NCBI RefSeq assembly: GCF_024679245.1
Contig: NC_090178.1
Span: forward strand, 46,385,072 to 46,449,071
Direction of reading: 5' to 3'
DNA from: Pseudorasbora parva
Lineage: Eukaryota > Chordata > Actinopteri > Cypriniformes > Gobionidae
Length of the DNA stretch: 64,000 bases
Part shown: positions 34,143 through 44,427 of the stretch, one piece after another
Layout of the letters: every line of letters starts with the position of its first letter
How positions within the stretch are numbered: position 1 is the stretch's first letter
Position numbers and translations under genes: made by a program
The notes under the pieces: generated by a model
The model's input: only the letters and a program-made list of their open reading frames with translations
Told to the model about the DNA's origin: nothing
The model's database searches: none

Positions 34143-34808
34143 CACTCACCTAAAGGATTATTAGGAACACCTGTTCAATTTCTCATTAATGCAATTATCT
34201 AATCAACCAATCACATGGCAGTTGCTTTAATGCATTTAGGGCTGTGGTCCTGAAGCCAATCTCCTGAACTCCAAACTGAATGTCAGAATGGGAAAGAAAG
34301 GTGATTTAAGCAATTTTGAGCGTGGCATGGAAGTTGGTGCCAGACGGGCCGGTCTGAGTATTTCACAATCTGCTCATTACTGGGATTTTCACACACAACC
34401 ATTTCTAGGGTTTACAAAGAATGGTGTGAAAAGGGAAGAGCATCCAGTATGCGGCAGTCCTGGGCGAAAATGCCTTGTTGATGCTCGAGGTCAGAGGAGA
34501 ATGGGCCGACTGATTCAAGCTGATAGAAGAGCAACTTTGACTGAAATAACCACTCCTTACAACCGAGGTGTGCAGCAAAGCATTTGTGAAGCCACAACAC
34601 ACACAACCTTGAGGCGGATGAGCTACAACAGCAGAAGACCCCACCGGGTACCACTCATCTCCACTACAAATAGGAAAAAGAGGATACAATTTGCACAAGC
34701 TCACCAAAATAGAAGAAAAAGACTGGAAAAATGTTGCCTGGTCTGATGAGTCTGGATTTCTGTTGAGACATTCAGATGGTAGAGTCAGAATTTGGCGTTG
34801 AGGAAAAC
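34143..34808 (+). mobile_element. Tc1-like element, left portion only
   Basis: After TA it starts CACTCACCTAAAGGATTATT, the end of a common fish Tc1 family. The N-terminal transposase (34288-34746) reads KKGDLSNFERG and ARRAGLSISQSAH. The first catalytic motif WSDESGFLLRHSDG follows in another frame. The sequence stops at about 34808 with no right end. Confidence 0.85.
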
Positions 34809-35090
34809 AGTTGAGAAAGTTTGCATCCCTGTAAGTTACTGTTGGCCGTTTAACATTTCTATCGCAAAACAGTTGACATACAAGACAAAACATTTTACTA
34901 AAAATGTGTCATCCTACCAACATACAGTGTGCTGTGAAATGAAGTGGTGTGCTTTTAATTGCTTTTTTTAACAATTCATTTTTTAATTATTTTTTAATAA
35001 TTAATTTCTAATTATTGTTGGGGACTTGTCCCCCTAAGTCTCTACACTGTAAAAAAAGTATTTAAAAAATAAGTTACCTGGTTGCCTTAC

Positions 35091-35460
35091 TGTAGAGAAG
35101 TTCGTTCATGGGAAGGAAGGAGGCGGGAACCGGCGAACGTTTCAACATTTATTAACTCAAAATAAATAAACAAAATGAAAGTAAAACCGCGGACAGCCCC
35201 TCACGGACGACTGCCCGCAAACACACACAAAATACAACGTGGGCAGCCCCTCACGGACGACTGCCCACAAACACATAAACAAAACATAACATAAAATTCC
35301 AGGCCTGGTCCTCTCTCGTCTTCCGCTGTCCTTGCTCCTCCTTATATGCTCCCGTCACATGGCCGCGAGACGAGACCGGTGTGCCACGCAGCTGGCACTC
35401 GTGAACGTTAATCACCGGCCCGCTCTCGCGGTCCCTCGCCCCGCTGCTTGCCACACCACA
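35091..35460 (-). repeat. 3' LTR (in element orientation)
   Basis: 370 bp. On the minus strand it holds a TATA-like ATATAAG (35341-35347) and AATAAA (35148-35153). A 30-bp internal repeat (CAGCCCCTCACGGACGACTG) occurs twice, about 51 bp apart. Confidence 0.9.
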
Positions 35461-36125
35461 TACCCCCATCGCCCCTCGCAGGCCGGGGGGCACTCCCGAG
35501 ACGGCGCTCTACTCCCCCTCCCCCCCTCTCCCGGGGGGGCCGATCACGGCGGCCGCGGCACCTGGGGGTAAGGACAGAGAGGCGAGAGAAATGTAGACGG
35601 GAGCACGAGGAGCCCACGGAGCCCGCGGACGAGAGAGGGGAGAGAGGGAAAAAAGAAAGAAAGGAAAAAAAAATTTCTGGTCCGGTTCCCAGACACACTG
35701 CCGTTCGGCCCTCCGCCCGCCGAGAGGCTCTTCCTCGCGGTGCTGTGCGATGGCACTGGACGCCTGGTGGGCCGCTCGATCCTCCTCCGCCCCCTGGCGG
35801 CCGGCGGTGACTCCTCCTTTCGAGGGACCCGGCAGCGAGCCCCGCGCTCCCTGCTCCTCCCCTATCAGGCGGATGGCAGCAGGCTCCGGCCCCCGGCAAG
35901 CGCGGCGACTCCTCCGCTCCCTCTCGGACGGCAGCCACCCCACCTCGACCCAGGGGCACGGCAGCGAGGTCTGTCCCACCTTTCCCGCTCCAGCACCATC
36001 GCCTCGGGCAGCCCTCGCGGTCTTTCATCATCCGCGCTGCCCGAACTCCTCAGCACCGCGATCCCCCTCAGCAGCGAGGGCTCTCCGACAGCGCGTCCCT
36101 CCTTCCTCCCGGGTTTTGGCACCAA

Positions 36126-36495
36126 TGTAGAGAAGTTCGTTCATGGGAAGGAAGGAGGCGGGAACCGGCGAACGTTTCAACATTTATTAACTCAAAATAA
36201 ATAAACAAAATGAAAGTAAAACCGCGGACAGCCCCTCACGGACGACTGCCCGCAAACACACACAAAATACAACGTGGGCAGCCCCTCACGGACGACTGCC
36301 CACAAACACATAAACAAAACATAACATAAAATTCCAGGCCTGGTCCTCTCTCGTCTTCCGCTGTCCTTGCTCCTCCTTATATGCTCCCGTCACATGGCCG
36401 CGAGACGAGACCGGTGTGCCACGCAGCTGGCACTCGTGAACGTTAATCACCGGCCCGCTCTCGCGGTCCCTCGCCCCGCTGCTTGCCACACCACA
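36126..36495 (-). repeat. 5' LTR (in element orientation)
   Basis: No difference from the other LTR was found by eye over 370 bp. Same TATA-like and AATAAA signals. Confidence 0.9.
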
Positions 36496-36844
36496 CTTAC
36501 ATTTTTGAGTTCATTGAAAATAAAAATTTGAGTTAGTACAATGAACATTTTTGAGAATCGACAACCTTTATTCAAATATTATTAAAAGATTTTGTAAGCA
36601 TATTGGTTAATTGTGTGTGTTTTATTAGTGAAGACGTTGTGAAACATGCCAAATTGTGCTATTTTCATGATTTATCACATTTTTTATTTGGTTCAAATAC
36701 AAAAATATTTAGAGTTTCTATTTATTAAACCGATTTCCTTCACTATATCAACTCAAATGTTTTATTTCAATACACTCACAATTTTAATGTAACGAGGTTA
36801 CTTACTTTTTTAAGTTAAACCAACATATCTTATTACAGTGTATG

Positions 36845-37868
36845 GTGGTTACAGCCCAGGATCATGGCATATATTTACCTCCTGTTCAGCTCCCATTCAT
36901 CGGTAATGTAATGTGCCGTTACATTGAGGTAGCTTTGTGTAGCCCTTGACGTCCAGCCGTCTGTTGTCAGAGCAACCACTGTTGCTTTGTACTAAAAAAC
37001 AAAAGCACAAACAGAGAACCAATTGGCCAAAGCAGGAATTGCTGGCTGAAATGGGCTCGTGAACGAACATTGTATGGGGCTCAATTACTTTAAGCACGTT
37101 CTTAAAACTCCGTCTGCAGTGCGTATGTGGTGCAGGAGCCGCACGCCCCGTTTTCCTTTCACATAAGTTGCGTTTTCAGTCCGGAACCATTAACATATGG
37201 GTACAGAAAAAATACGCACCGCATAGGCTACGCACTGCAGACGGAGTTTGTGTGAAACGGGCGTAAGGTCTCATATACGCGGCTATAAATGTCTTGTCAT
37301 TTGAATAAGTTGGAAAGGTCTGTCTAAATGCTGCGGGAATAGTTTGTGGGATAGTTTGTGGCTGTTTCTTCTTTTTATCGTCTTGTTGTCGGCGTAAGTG
37401 AGTTGATTGACATGACATGAATTATTCCCGCTGCTGTACCATCATGTAGCAAATGCGACATACCGTTGTTTTTTAATCCATTAGCCTACTCTTGCCAACA
37501 CCATCATAGCTTACAGAGAATCCAAAGTTCACCAACACACCAGACCCGTTGGTTATTGGATGATCTTCTATTTCTGGTCTGTTAAACGCAATACCCATTT
37601 TGCCACGAGCATTCAGCGTGTACTGAGTAAGCGAGCACCTGACTGAGCAGTCTAAAACATATTTGTTTTTTGTTTTTTTCTCTTCGGCGGTGTCAGGGGC
37701 ATTGCCTGTTACGTCGTATTGGGCTTCCGTGTTGAACGCATAATATTATATTTCACACACTTTTTTATTTTCCAAATCTAATTAATTAGACCAAGAACCG
37801 TTCGGTACACAATGCGTAGCCTACCGCGTACCGAACGGTTCAATACGAATACGCGTATCGTTACACCC

Positions 37869-37872
<4 letters not shown>
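36845..37872 (-). mobile_element. hAT-like transposon, left-end fragment
   Basis: On the minus strand the element begins TAGGGGTGTAACGATACGCG, a hAT-type terminal sequence, then the paired words CGAACGGTTC. The transposase remnant follows. No right end is seen before 36845. Confidence 0.65.
36873..37605 (-). pseudogene. hAT transposase (ZBED-like) remnant
   Basis: Read on the minus strand, 37450-37600 gives a BED-finger-like piece (VNFGFSVSYDG, CRICYMMV). 37176-37418 gives THLRRQQ, FRQTFPTYS and IAAYMRPYA. 36897-37097 gives LKVIEPHTMF, and 36878-36993 gives TTDGWTSRATQSYL between an AG acceptor and GAG|GTAAAT donor. These follow the order of hAT/ZBED transposases. Several stops and frame changes show it is dead. 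Confidence 0.75.

Positions 37873-37900
<28 letters not shown>
37873..37900. repeat. (TA)n microsatellite
   Basis: About 14 TA units between the hAT end and the next Tc1 element. Confidence 0.95.
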
Positions 37901-37904
<4 letters not shown>

Positions 37905-38179
37905 GGTCCTTCTCAAAAAAATTTGCATATTGTGATAAAGTTCATTATTTTCCATAATGTAATGATAAAAATGTAACTTTCATATATTTTAGATTCATTG
38001 CACACCAACTGAAATATTTCAGGTCTTTTATTGTTTTAATACTGATGATTTTGGCATACAGCTCATGAAAACCCAAAATTCCTATCTAAAAAAAAATAGC
38101 ATAATTCATCCGACCAATAAAAGAAAAGTGTTTTTAATACAAAAAAAGTCATCCTTCAAATAATTATGTTCAGTTATGC

Positions 38180-39366
38180 ACTCGATACTTGGTCAGGCAT
38201 CCTTTAGCAGAAATGACTGCTTCAGTGCGGCGTGGCATGGAGGCGATCAGCCTGTGGCACTGCTGAGGTGTTCTGGAGGCCCAGGATGCTTCGATAGCGG
38301 CCTTAAGCTCATCCAGAGTGTTGGGTCTTGCGTCTCTCAACTTTCTCTTCACAATATCCCACAGATTCTCTACGGGGTTCAGGTCAGGAGAGTTGGCAGA
38401 CCAATTGAGCACAGTAATACCATGGTCAGTAAACCATTTACCAGTGGTTTTGGCACTGTGAGCAGGTGCCAGGTCGTGCTGAAAAACCAAATCTTCATCT
38501 CCATAAAGCTTTTCAGCAGATGGAAGCATGAAGTGCTCCAAAACCTCCTGATAGCTGCATTGACCCAGCCCTTGATAAAACACAGTGGACCGACACCAGC
38601 AGCTGACATGGCACCCCAGACCATCACTGACTGTGGAGCCGGATCTCACAAAATGCGTATAAATAATACGAGTTTGCAATCTCGTGGAATGTATACGCCA
38701 AAATGAGTTTTGGCGTGCGTATGGTACGCGGTTTTTCGCGTGCATATGAGTCGCACTTTATGGCGTATTATACGTACGAACCCCCCACCCCACCACCCTA
38801 AACCTACCCAAGAGCGTGTCATTTACTATTTATACGCATGACCATGAGATCGTGTTGGACTGTGGGTACTTGACACTGGACTTCAGGCATTTTGGCATTT
38901 TCTTCTCCCCAGTCTTCCTCCAGACTCTGGCACCTTGATTTCCGAATGACATGCAAAATTTGCTTTCATCCAAAAAAAGTTCTTTGGACCACTGAGCAAC
39001 AGTCCAGTGCTGCTTCTCTGTAGCCCAAAAGTGTCTTGACCTGGGGAATGCGGCACCTGTAGCCCATTTCCTGCACACGCCTGAGCACGGTGGCTCTGGA
39101 TGTTTCTCCTCCAGACTCAGTCCACTGCTTCCGCAGGTCCCCCAAGGTCTGGAATCGGTCCTTCTCCACAATCTTCCTCAGGGTCCGGTCACCTCTTCTC
39201 GTTGTGCAGCGTTTTTTGCCACACTTTTTCCTTCCCACTGAGGTGCCTTGATACAGCACTCTGGGAACAGCCTATTCATTCAGAAATGTCTTTCTGTGTC
39301 TTCCCCTCTCGCTTGAGGGTGTCAATGATGGCCTTCTGGACAGCAGTCAGGTCGGCAGTCTTACCC
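38180..39366 (-). pseudogene. Tc1-type transposase, split and frameshifted
   Basis: The minus strand starts MGKTADLTAVQKAIIDTLKR and soon stops after KDISE. Further pieces are GRKKCGKKRCTTRRGDRTL (39000-39259), LDESKFCMSFGNQGARVWRK (38830-39000) and, past the insert, FQHDLAPAHSAKTT and NSPDLNPVENLW (38170-38640). All three catalytic residues can be traced but lie in separate frames. Confidence 0.9.
38640..38865. mobile_element. Small insert with GATCTCACAAAATGCGTATA start
   Basis: The ends GATCTCA...and ...CATGAGATC are roughly inverted. Inside are GGCGTGCGTATGGTACGCGG and CCCACCCTAAACCTACCCA. Similar wording occurs at 27262-27380, 56378-56440 and 58385-58545, so this is a small dispersed family. 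Confidence 0.6.
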
Positions 39367-39696
39367 ATGATTGCTGTTTGGAGTAATGAACCAGGCTGGG
39401 AGTTTTTAAAAGCCTCAGAAATCTTTTGCAGGTGTTTAGAGTTAATTAGTTGATTCAGATGATTAGGTTAATAGCTCGTTTAGAGAACCTTTTCATGATA
39501 TGCTAATTTTTTGAAATAGGAATTTTGGGTTTTCATGAGCTGTATGCCAAAATCATCAGCATTAAAACAATAAAAGACCTGAAATATTTAAGTTGGAGTG
39601 CAATGAATCTAAAATATATGAAAGTTTAATTTTTATCATTACATTATGGAAAATAATGAACTTTAATTACAATATACTAATTTTTTGAGAAGGACC

Positions 39697-39728
<32 letters not shown>

Positions 39729-40269
39729 GTCCTATAAAATGTGTGAAATATGTGTTTATGCCCTGTCACAATTGTTTTGTTTGGAAACTACACTTTGTTT
39801 CCAATTGTTTCACTAAATTTGGTGTAACCACCACTAACATTGATTATTAATAAAACATTACTAAGTATTTTATATGTGAAATATCCCAGCCAGGCTGCTC
39901 CAGATCCAGGAGAGCTGCTTTCACAGACGGCTAGTCAGATTTGGAGACCGAGATCAGAAACTGCTGCCAAACCCAACCCAGACATTGGGCCAGGAGCTAA
40001 CTGGATATCTGGAGCTAACTGGATCCCTCTGCCTTCTGAGTTGGCTGCATCTGTGTTTACAGATCAGGCTCACAGGAAAAGGAAGTGATAAAGTGGCAGC
40101 CAGCAAAGCCCAGAGGATGGATGTCCATCCATCTCATATAAGAGATCTGCCAAATGGTCTGGCAGAGGTCAGACTTTTATTAAGGCCCAAAAGAGGCCAA
40201 ATTGACCTGGCTGTAGATCGCTACAATGCTGCATGGATAGAGAAAAATAAAACTAAGATGCATGCTAAT

Positions 40270-40331
40270 GAATACTTAAAAAAAGATGAGACAAATGCCT
40301 GAATACTTAAAAAAAGATGAGACAAATGCCT
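40270..40331. repeat. 31-bp tandem duplication
   Basis: Two perfect copies of a 31-bp unit beginning GAATACTTAAAAAAAGATG. The surrounding 39850-40500 has no recognised gene. Confidence 0.9.
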
Positions 40332-40515
40332 GGATGCCACAAATGTGAATCAGTATAGACCATAATAAAAGTAATGACAGTAGATTAATAGTAATGACTT
40401 ACCAACAGCTGGCCCAAAACCAGTTGGACCTGGGACAGGCATTATCACGGAATCGAGTGCGGATGGACCTGAAAGAGCTAGGGATCTTTCGGATCCACAT
40501 CAGGTGTCAGCTTAG

Positions 40516-40992
40516 TCACGTCAAGTCACCTGTATTTATAAAGCATTTTTACAATGCCAATTGTTTCAAAGTAGCTTCACAGTGTTAACAGGAAAATAAT
40601 GCAATCATTTAATTTGGCTGTATAGTCTTTCTGAAGAAAACAGTGATGTTATCGTTCAATTCTCATAAAGTGTCAAAGTGGGCGGATCAGTAATTTAGAT
40701 GAAAATTTGGTGTCCTCAACTGAGCAAGCCAAAAGCGACAGGGGCAACGGTGGAAAGGAACCCAAACTCCAGCAGGAGACAGAATGGAGAAGAAAACCTT
40801 GGGAGAAACCAGGCTCAGTCGGGGTGCCAGTTCTCCTCTGGCCACAAACAAACAGTGTAAGGTTATGATGATTCAGGCAACATTACAAATCAGAAGTCAT
40901 ATTAGATCTGAACATTCAGAATATTTATCCGTTCCTGCTGGTTGAAGATCGGAGTCATCACACAGGAGTCTAGTTGACACAATCTCTGGTAG
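40516..40992 (-). repeat. L2-type LINE 3' tail, minus orientation
   Basis: TCAAGTCACCTGTATTTATA, TTTCAAAGTAGCTTCACAGTG and AACAGTGATGTTATCG are complements of the tail at 58800-58990. GGTTCTCCTCTGG-like words are shared with 12372-12910. Truncated and non-coding. Confidence 0.65.
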
Positions 40993-41029
40993 TGAATGGT
41001 TCTCTATCTGCTTTGTTACAAACATTCTT

Positions 41030-41138
41030 CCAAATATCTTATTTTGTGTCCAATAGAACAAAGAAAATCATAGAGGATTTGAACAACATGAGGGCGAGAA
41101 AATGATGAGAATTTTCTTTTTTGGTGAACTTTCCCTTT
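41030..41138. repeat. Right half of a TTAA-family MITE
   Basis: It ends GGTGAACTTTCCCTTTA, matching the right ends at 30366 and 18476, but no left end is present. Confidence 0.55.
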
Positions 41139-41746
41139 ACCAGCTGAAGCACTGGCAAGTAGCAAGAATCTCCACTGTATCTACTTTGACTGTGTGTGTA
41201 TTTTCAAAACTTAAGGTGCATTAAAGACATTAAAGGAAAGTTAGGGCTTTGTTTTTTATTATTTTTAAAGAATTTTAAAATTAATTGTTGTTATGAAAAT
41301 GTATTGTTTGTATGACAAATGTTATAAATGCAGATGATACAGTTTGTTTCCGTTTGTTTTTATCCTCGCTATAACATGTTGTAACTAGTTCCACTGCAAT
41401 TTCAAGTAACAATTAAAACCATTTAAAAATGAAATCCCTAATTAAAACATTTTAGTTGAATTAATTATAAAACAGTTTGAGTAAACGTACATTTTAAAGT
41501 TGAAGTCAAGTTTGAGCCAATTAAAAAATATCAATTCAGGTAGCCATTTCTAGAACGAAATTGAGTGAACGTAAAAAAAAATCTGTGGAACTAGTTACTA
41601 AATAATAATTAGTTGAAAGCACTTTAAATTTTTTACAGTGTTGGTTAAATTGGCTTTTAAAGGGAATTTGGAGATGAGACTCTGATTGGTTTATTGCACG
41701 TTACGCCCAAAACCCTTTTAGACCATATGCCGGGCACGCAGACCGC

Positions 41747-42245
41747 GCCGAGCTGGAGACTCGGAAGTAAACGCCCACGGCTAAGATCGGAGAAGATATG
41801 CATATGTAATGAACTTTAGCTCCTCCTGTCAGTTCACATGAAGTAGGGGTTGTTTTGAAAGCGGCAACCAGAATGATTCTCTCACAGGGCTCGTAAACGT
41901 CTTTATCAAACAAACACAATGATTGGACTATTATTTTTGTATTACTTGGCCCGCCCGATTGGTGGATATAAGCGTGAACCGCACACACACATTCTCTTCA
42001 AATATCAAGTCAAGAGAGTGAACAATGCAGATCAAGAAATGAATGTTATTTCACTATTTAAGATTCCCTGGCCTAACAAGTGGCTTACGTTTTGGTAGCC
42101 CGTCTGGAAAACATATAGCCTTGGGACGTTGGGCTTTGCGAGTCCTGGCCCATACATGTCTGAGTCTGAACCTTAATCGCAATGAGCCAACAAATAAAGG
42201 ATTCTCCAGCCTGTGACAGCGTGCTAAAGGTATGCTCTGTTAGAC
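41747..42245 (-). repeat. Dispersed repeat family B, copy 2 (reverse orientation)
   Basis: It shares GGAAGTAAACGCCCACGGCTA, GCAACCAGAATGATT and TGCTAAAGGTATGCTCTGTTA (as complements) with 14837-15243. From 42250 to 43130 only AT-rich repeats with TTATAAGCAT words are seen. Confidence 0.65.
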
Positions 42246-43831
42246 GCGTCACATACACATAATCAAAACGATCTGTAACAATGCAATACTATCACATAAA
42301 AAACATGTTTTACTCACATTAGTGTGCTGCATCATTCCTGTCGGATCCAATACAGAAGGCACAGCGTTGTGTTTTAATCTCAATATGTCTGCAAATTTAG
42401 CATCGCCCTGAGACTTGTTTACAAATGATTCCACGATGAAATGAAGCGAACACACGTAAAATGACTTCTCCACCTGAGCTGGAACTTCATTAAAAATATA
42501 ACTATATATAAATATATTTATTCAATGGGTAACATTTTATAAAAACTGCACACTATGACTCATTATTTAATCATTAGTAAATAGATAATTCATAAAGCAT
42601 TAACAGACATTAGTAAGCAGTTTATAAATACAGCTGTAAATGCTTTATTCTTGATTTATAAGCATATCTATAATGTTTAATAATTGTATTTTCATTCTTT
42701 ATTAATGATCAGTTTATAATTTCTAAAATAAATATGACATTATTTACAAACCAGTTATTTAGGAGTAAATGTATAGTAATTTTGTTGCTTATTAGTGCCC
42801 GAGCACCGATGGTGTGAGGATTTTATTGCAATTGCTCCGTTTAGTTTTTATTTATATTCCCTTGCTTTCTTGTTTTGTTATTTTTTGTTTATTTTGTTGC
42901 TTGTTTGGGTCATTGTTTAAATGATATTGCAGAGGTTTATTTTTCATGTTATATCAAGTGTACAGTTTCATTTTTTGCATCTTGAAATAAATATCTAATT
43001 TAAAGGTTCTGTGTCACTGCGTGTTGTGTTTGTTTCCTTTTTCTGTTTAGAAGAGACCTGAGGCTTTAAATCTCTTTTGTAAAAGCTTTACGAGGTGTAA
43101 ATGCTCCTCGCTTTAGATATGCTCACAAAAACAGTTAAAGGTGCAGTGTGTACATTTAGCGGCATCTAGTGGTGAGGTTATGAATTGCAGTCATCCACCC
43201 CTCACCCCTCACCCTTCGATAGAGAAGCTACGGTGGCCAACGCAGGACAAAGATGTTGTTTGAGAGAGCAGAGAGTGACTAGCGCTCTGTAAAGAAGTTT
43301 GTCCATTTAGGGCTTCCGTAGATTCAATCCGATATAAAATGGCGACTTCACTGTAAGGAAGTGTTAATTTCGTTAACGAAGACAATGACGAAAAATATTC
43401 GTCAACGCCCATTTTTTCTGTGACTACAACGAGACGTTGACAAGCTAAACTAATATCTGATGATTAAAAACTATGACGAAATGTATGCTGTTTCTTTGTT
43501 GATGAGACGAGACAAGACTATAATGTTATTTAAGGAATATCGGACATTAAAAATACATGATCTCTTCCTATGCTGTCTTTCAAAAATGTGCATCTGTCTA
43601 GCCGCAGCGGTGGCTGATGTCACAGGTACGGGCAGTCTACAGCTAGGCTACCAAAACTCAAACTATTTTTGGTTCATGAGAATGCATCTGGTGATATAGA
43701 TAGACAAGTGTTTGTGAATAGTAAAAACAGCAACAACAAAAAAATAATAAAAAATAAATAAAACGATTGCTGCATGTCTCTGTGTGAATGAATGGAGTGA
43801 ACCGCAGTTTAGTTACGACCTATGGTTACGA

Positions 43832-43832
<1 letters not shown>

Positions 43833-43920
<88 letters not shown>
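43833..43920. repeat. (CA)n microsatellite
   Basis: About 44 uninterrupted CA units. Confidence 0.98.
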
Positions 43921-43926
<6 letters not shown>

Positions 43927-44403
43927 ACAGAGAATTGTGACAATCGCGTGTCTCCATCTCATATGAGGACATAAACACATGTCCATCATCTCCCGAGCCG
44001 CTCTGAATATTTCACTTCATCAGTATTTTACCGTTTTATTTGAGAAAAACTACAATCATATCATAGACACACAGAAATTCAAAAATATTCACGGCAACCC
44101 GTCAAAATAAAAGTCCGGTTTGTCTTGACAAATATATTACTGTTACATTAGAATTTATATACGTCTCAGTGTAATATTATTAACACTAACACGAATGTAA
44201 TTATAATCAATTATCAAAACTTTATTTTAAAAGTAATATATCACAGTTTTCCTTCCTTTTTTTATTTTTTATTTAATTTTAACAGTATAAAGCTCAGAAT
44301 GCATTGAGGACTTGCTCTATCAGCTTCTAAAACCCCTGGCCCAAGAGCTTCTCGCTGGGCATTTGCTGAGAGAGTTTTAGGCTATCACAGGTGACCTGAC
44401 CAC

Positions 44404-44427
44404 GGGTTAGGGTTAGGGTTAGGGTTT
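44404..44427 (+). repeat. Short interstitial telomere-like repeat
   Basis: GGTTAGGGTTAGGGTTAGGG followed by TTTA: three consecutive TTAGGG units, the vertebrate telomere motif, inside the hAT-like element. Confidence 0.9.

Larger units (their letters stand above)
35091..36495 (-). mobile_element. Compact LTR retrotransposon (TRIM-like), minus orientation
   Basis: Two 370-bp direct repeats (35091-35460, 36126-36495) appear identical and run TG...CA. CTTAC at 35086-35090 and 36496-36500 is a 5-bp target duplication. In minus orientation the 665-bp interior begins with TTGGTGCCAAAACCCGGGA, the complement of a tRNA 3' end including CCA (primer binding site), and ends with purine-rich GAGGGGCGATGGGGG (polypurine tract). 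The interior is GC-rich and has no gag, protease, RT or integrase motif. Replication would need an autonomous partner's proteins. Confidence 0.9.
35043..36841. mobile_element. MITE with CACTGTAAAAAA ends, split by an LTR element
   Basis: ACACTGTAAAAAAAGTATTT at the left and CTTATTACAGTGTA at the right are inverted ends. The LTR element 35091-36495 sits inside. Without it the element is about 390 bp. Confidence 0.5.
37903..39698 (-). mobile_element. Tc1-like transposon interrupted by a 220-bp insert
   Basis: The ends CAGGTCCTTCTCAAAAAAAT and TTTTTTGAGAAGGACCTG are inverted; TA is present on the left, TG on the right next to a TG run. Long arms pair (AAATATTTCAGGTCTTTTAT / ATAAAAGACCTGAAATATTT). 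The insert at about 38640-38865 separates the transposase halves. Confidence 0.9.

Noticed and set aside
35448..36204. Plus-strand frames of 120-154 codons in the LTR element interior
   Set aside because: GC-rich composition leaves several overlapping frames open; no gag, protease, RT or integrase motif is present.
36126..36495. Second LTR read as a simple tandem genomic duplication
   Set aside because: TG...CA ends, the CTTAC target duplication, primer-site complement and polypurine tract at exact positions are better explained by retrotransposition.
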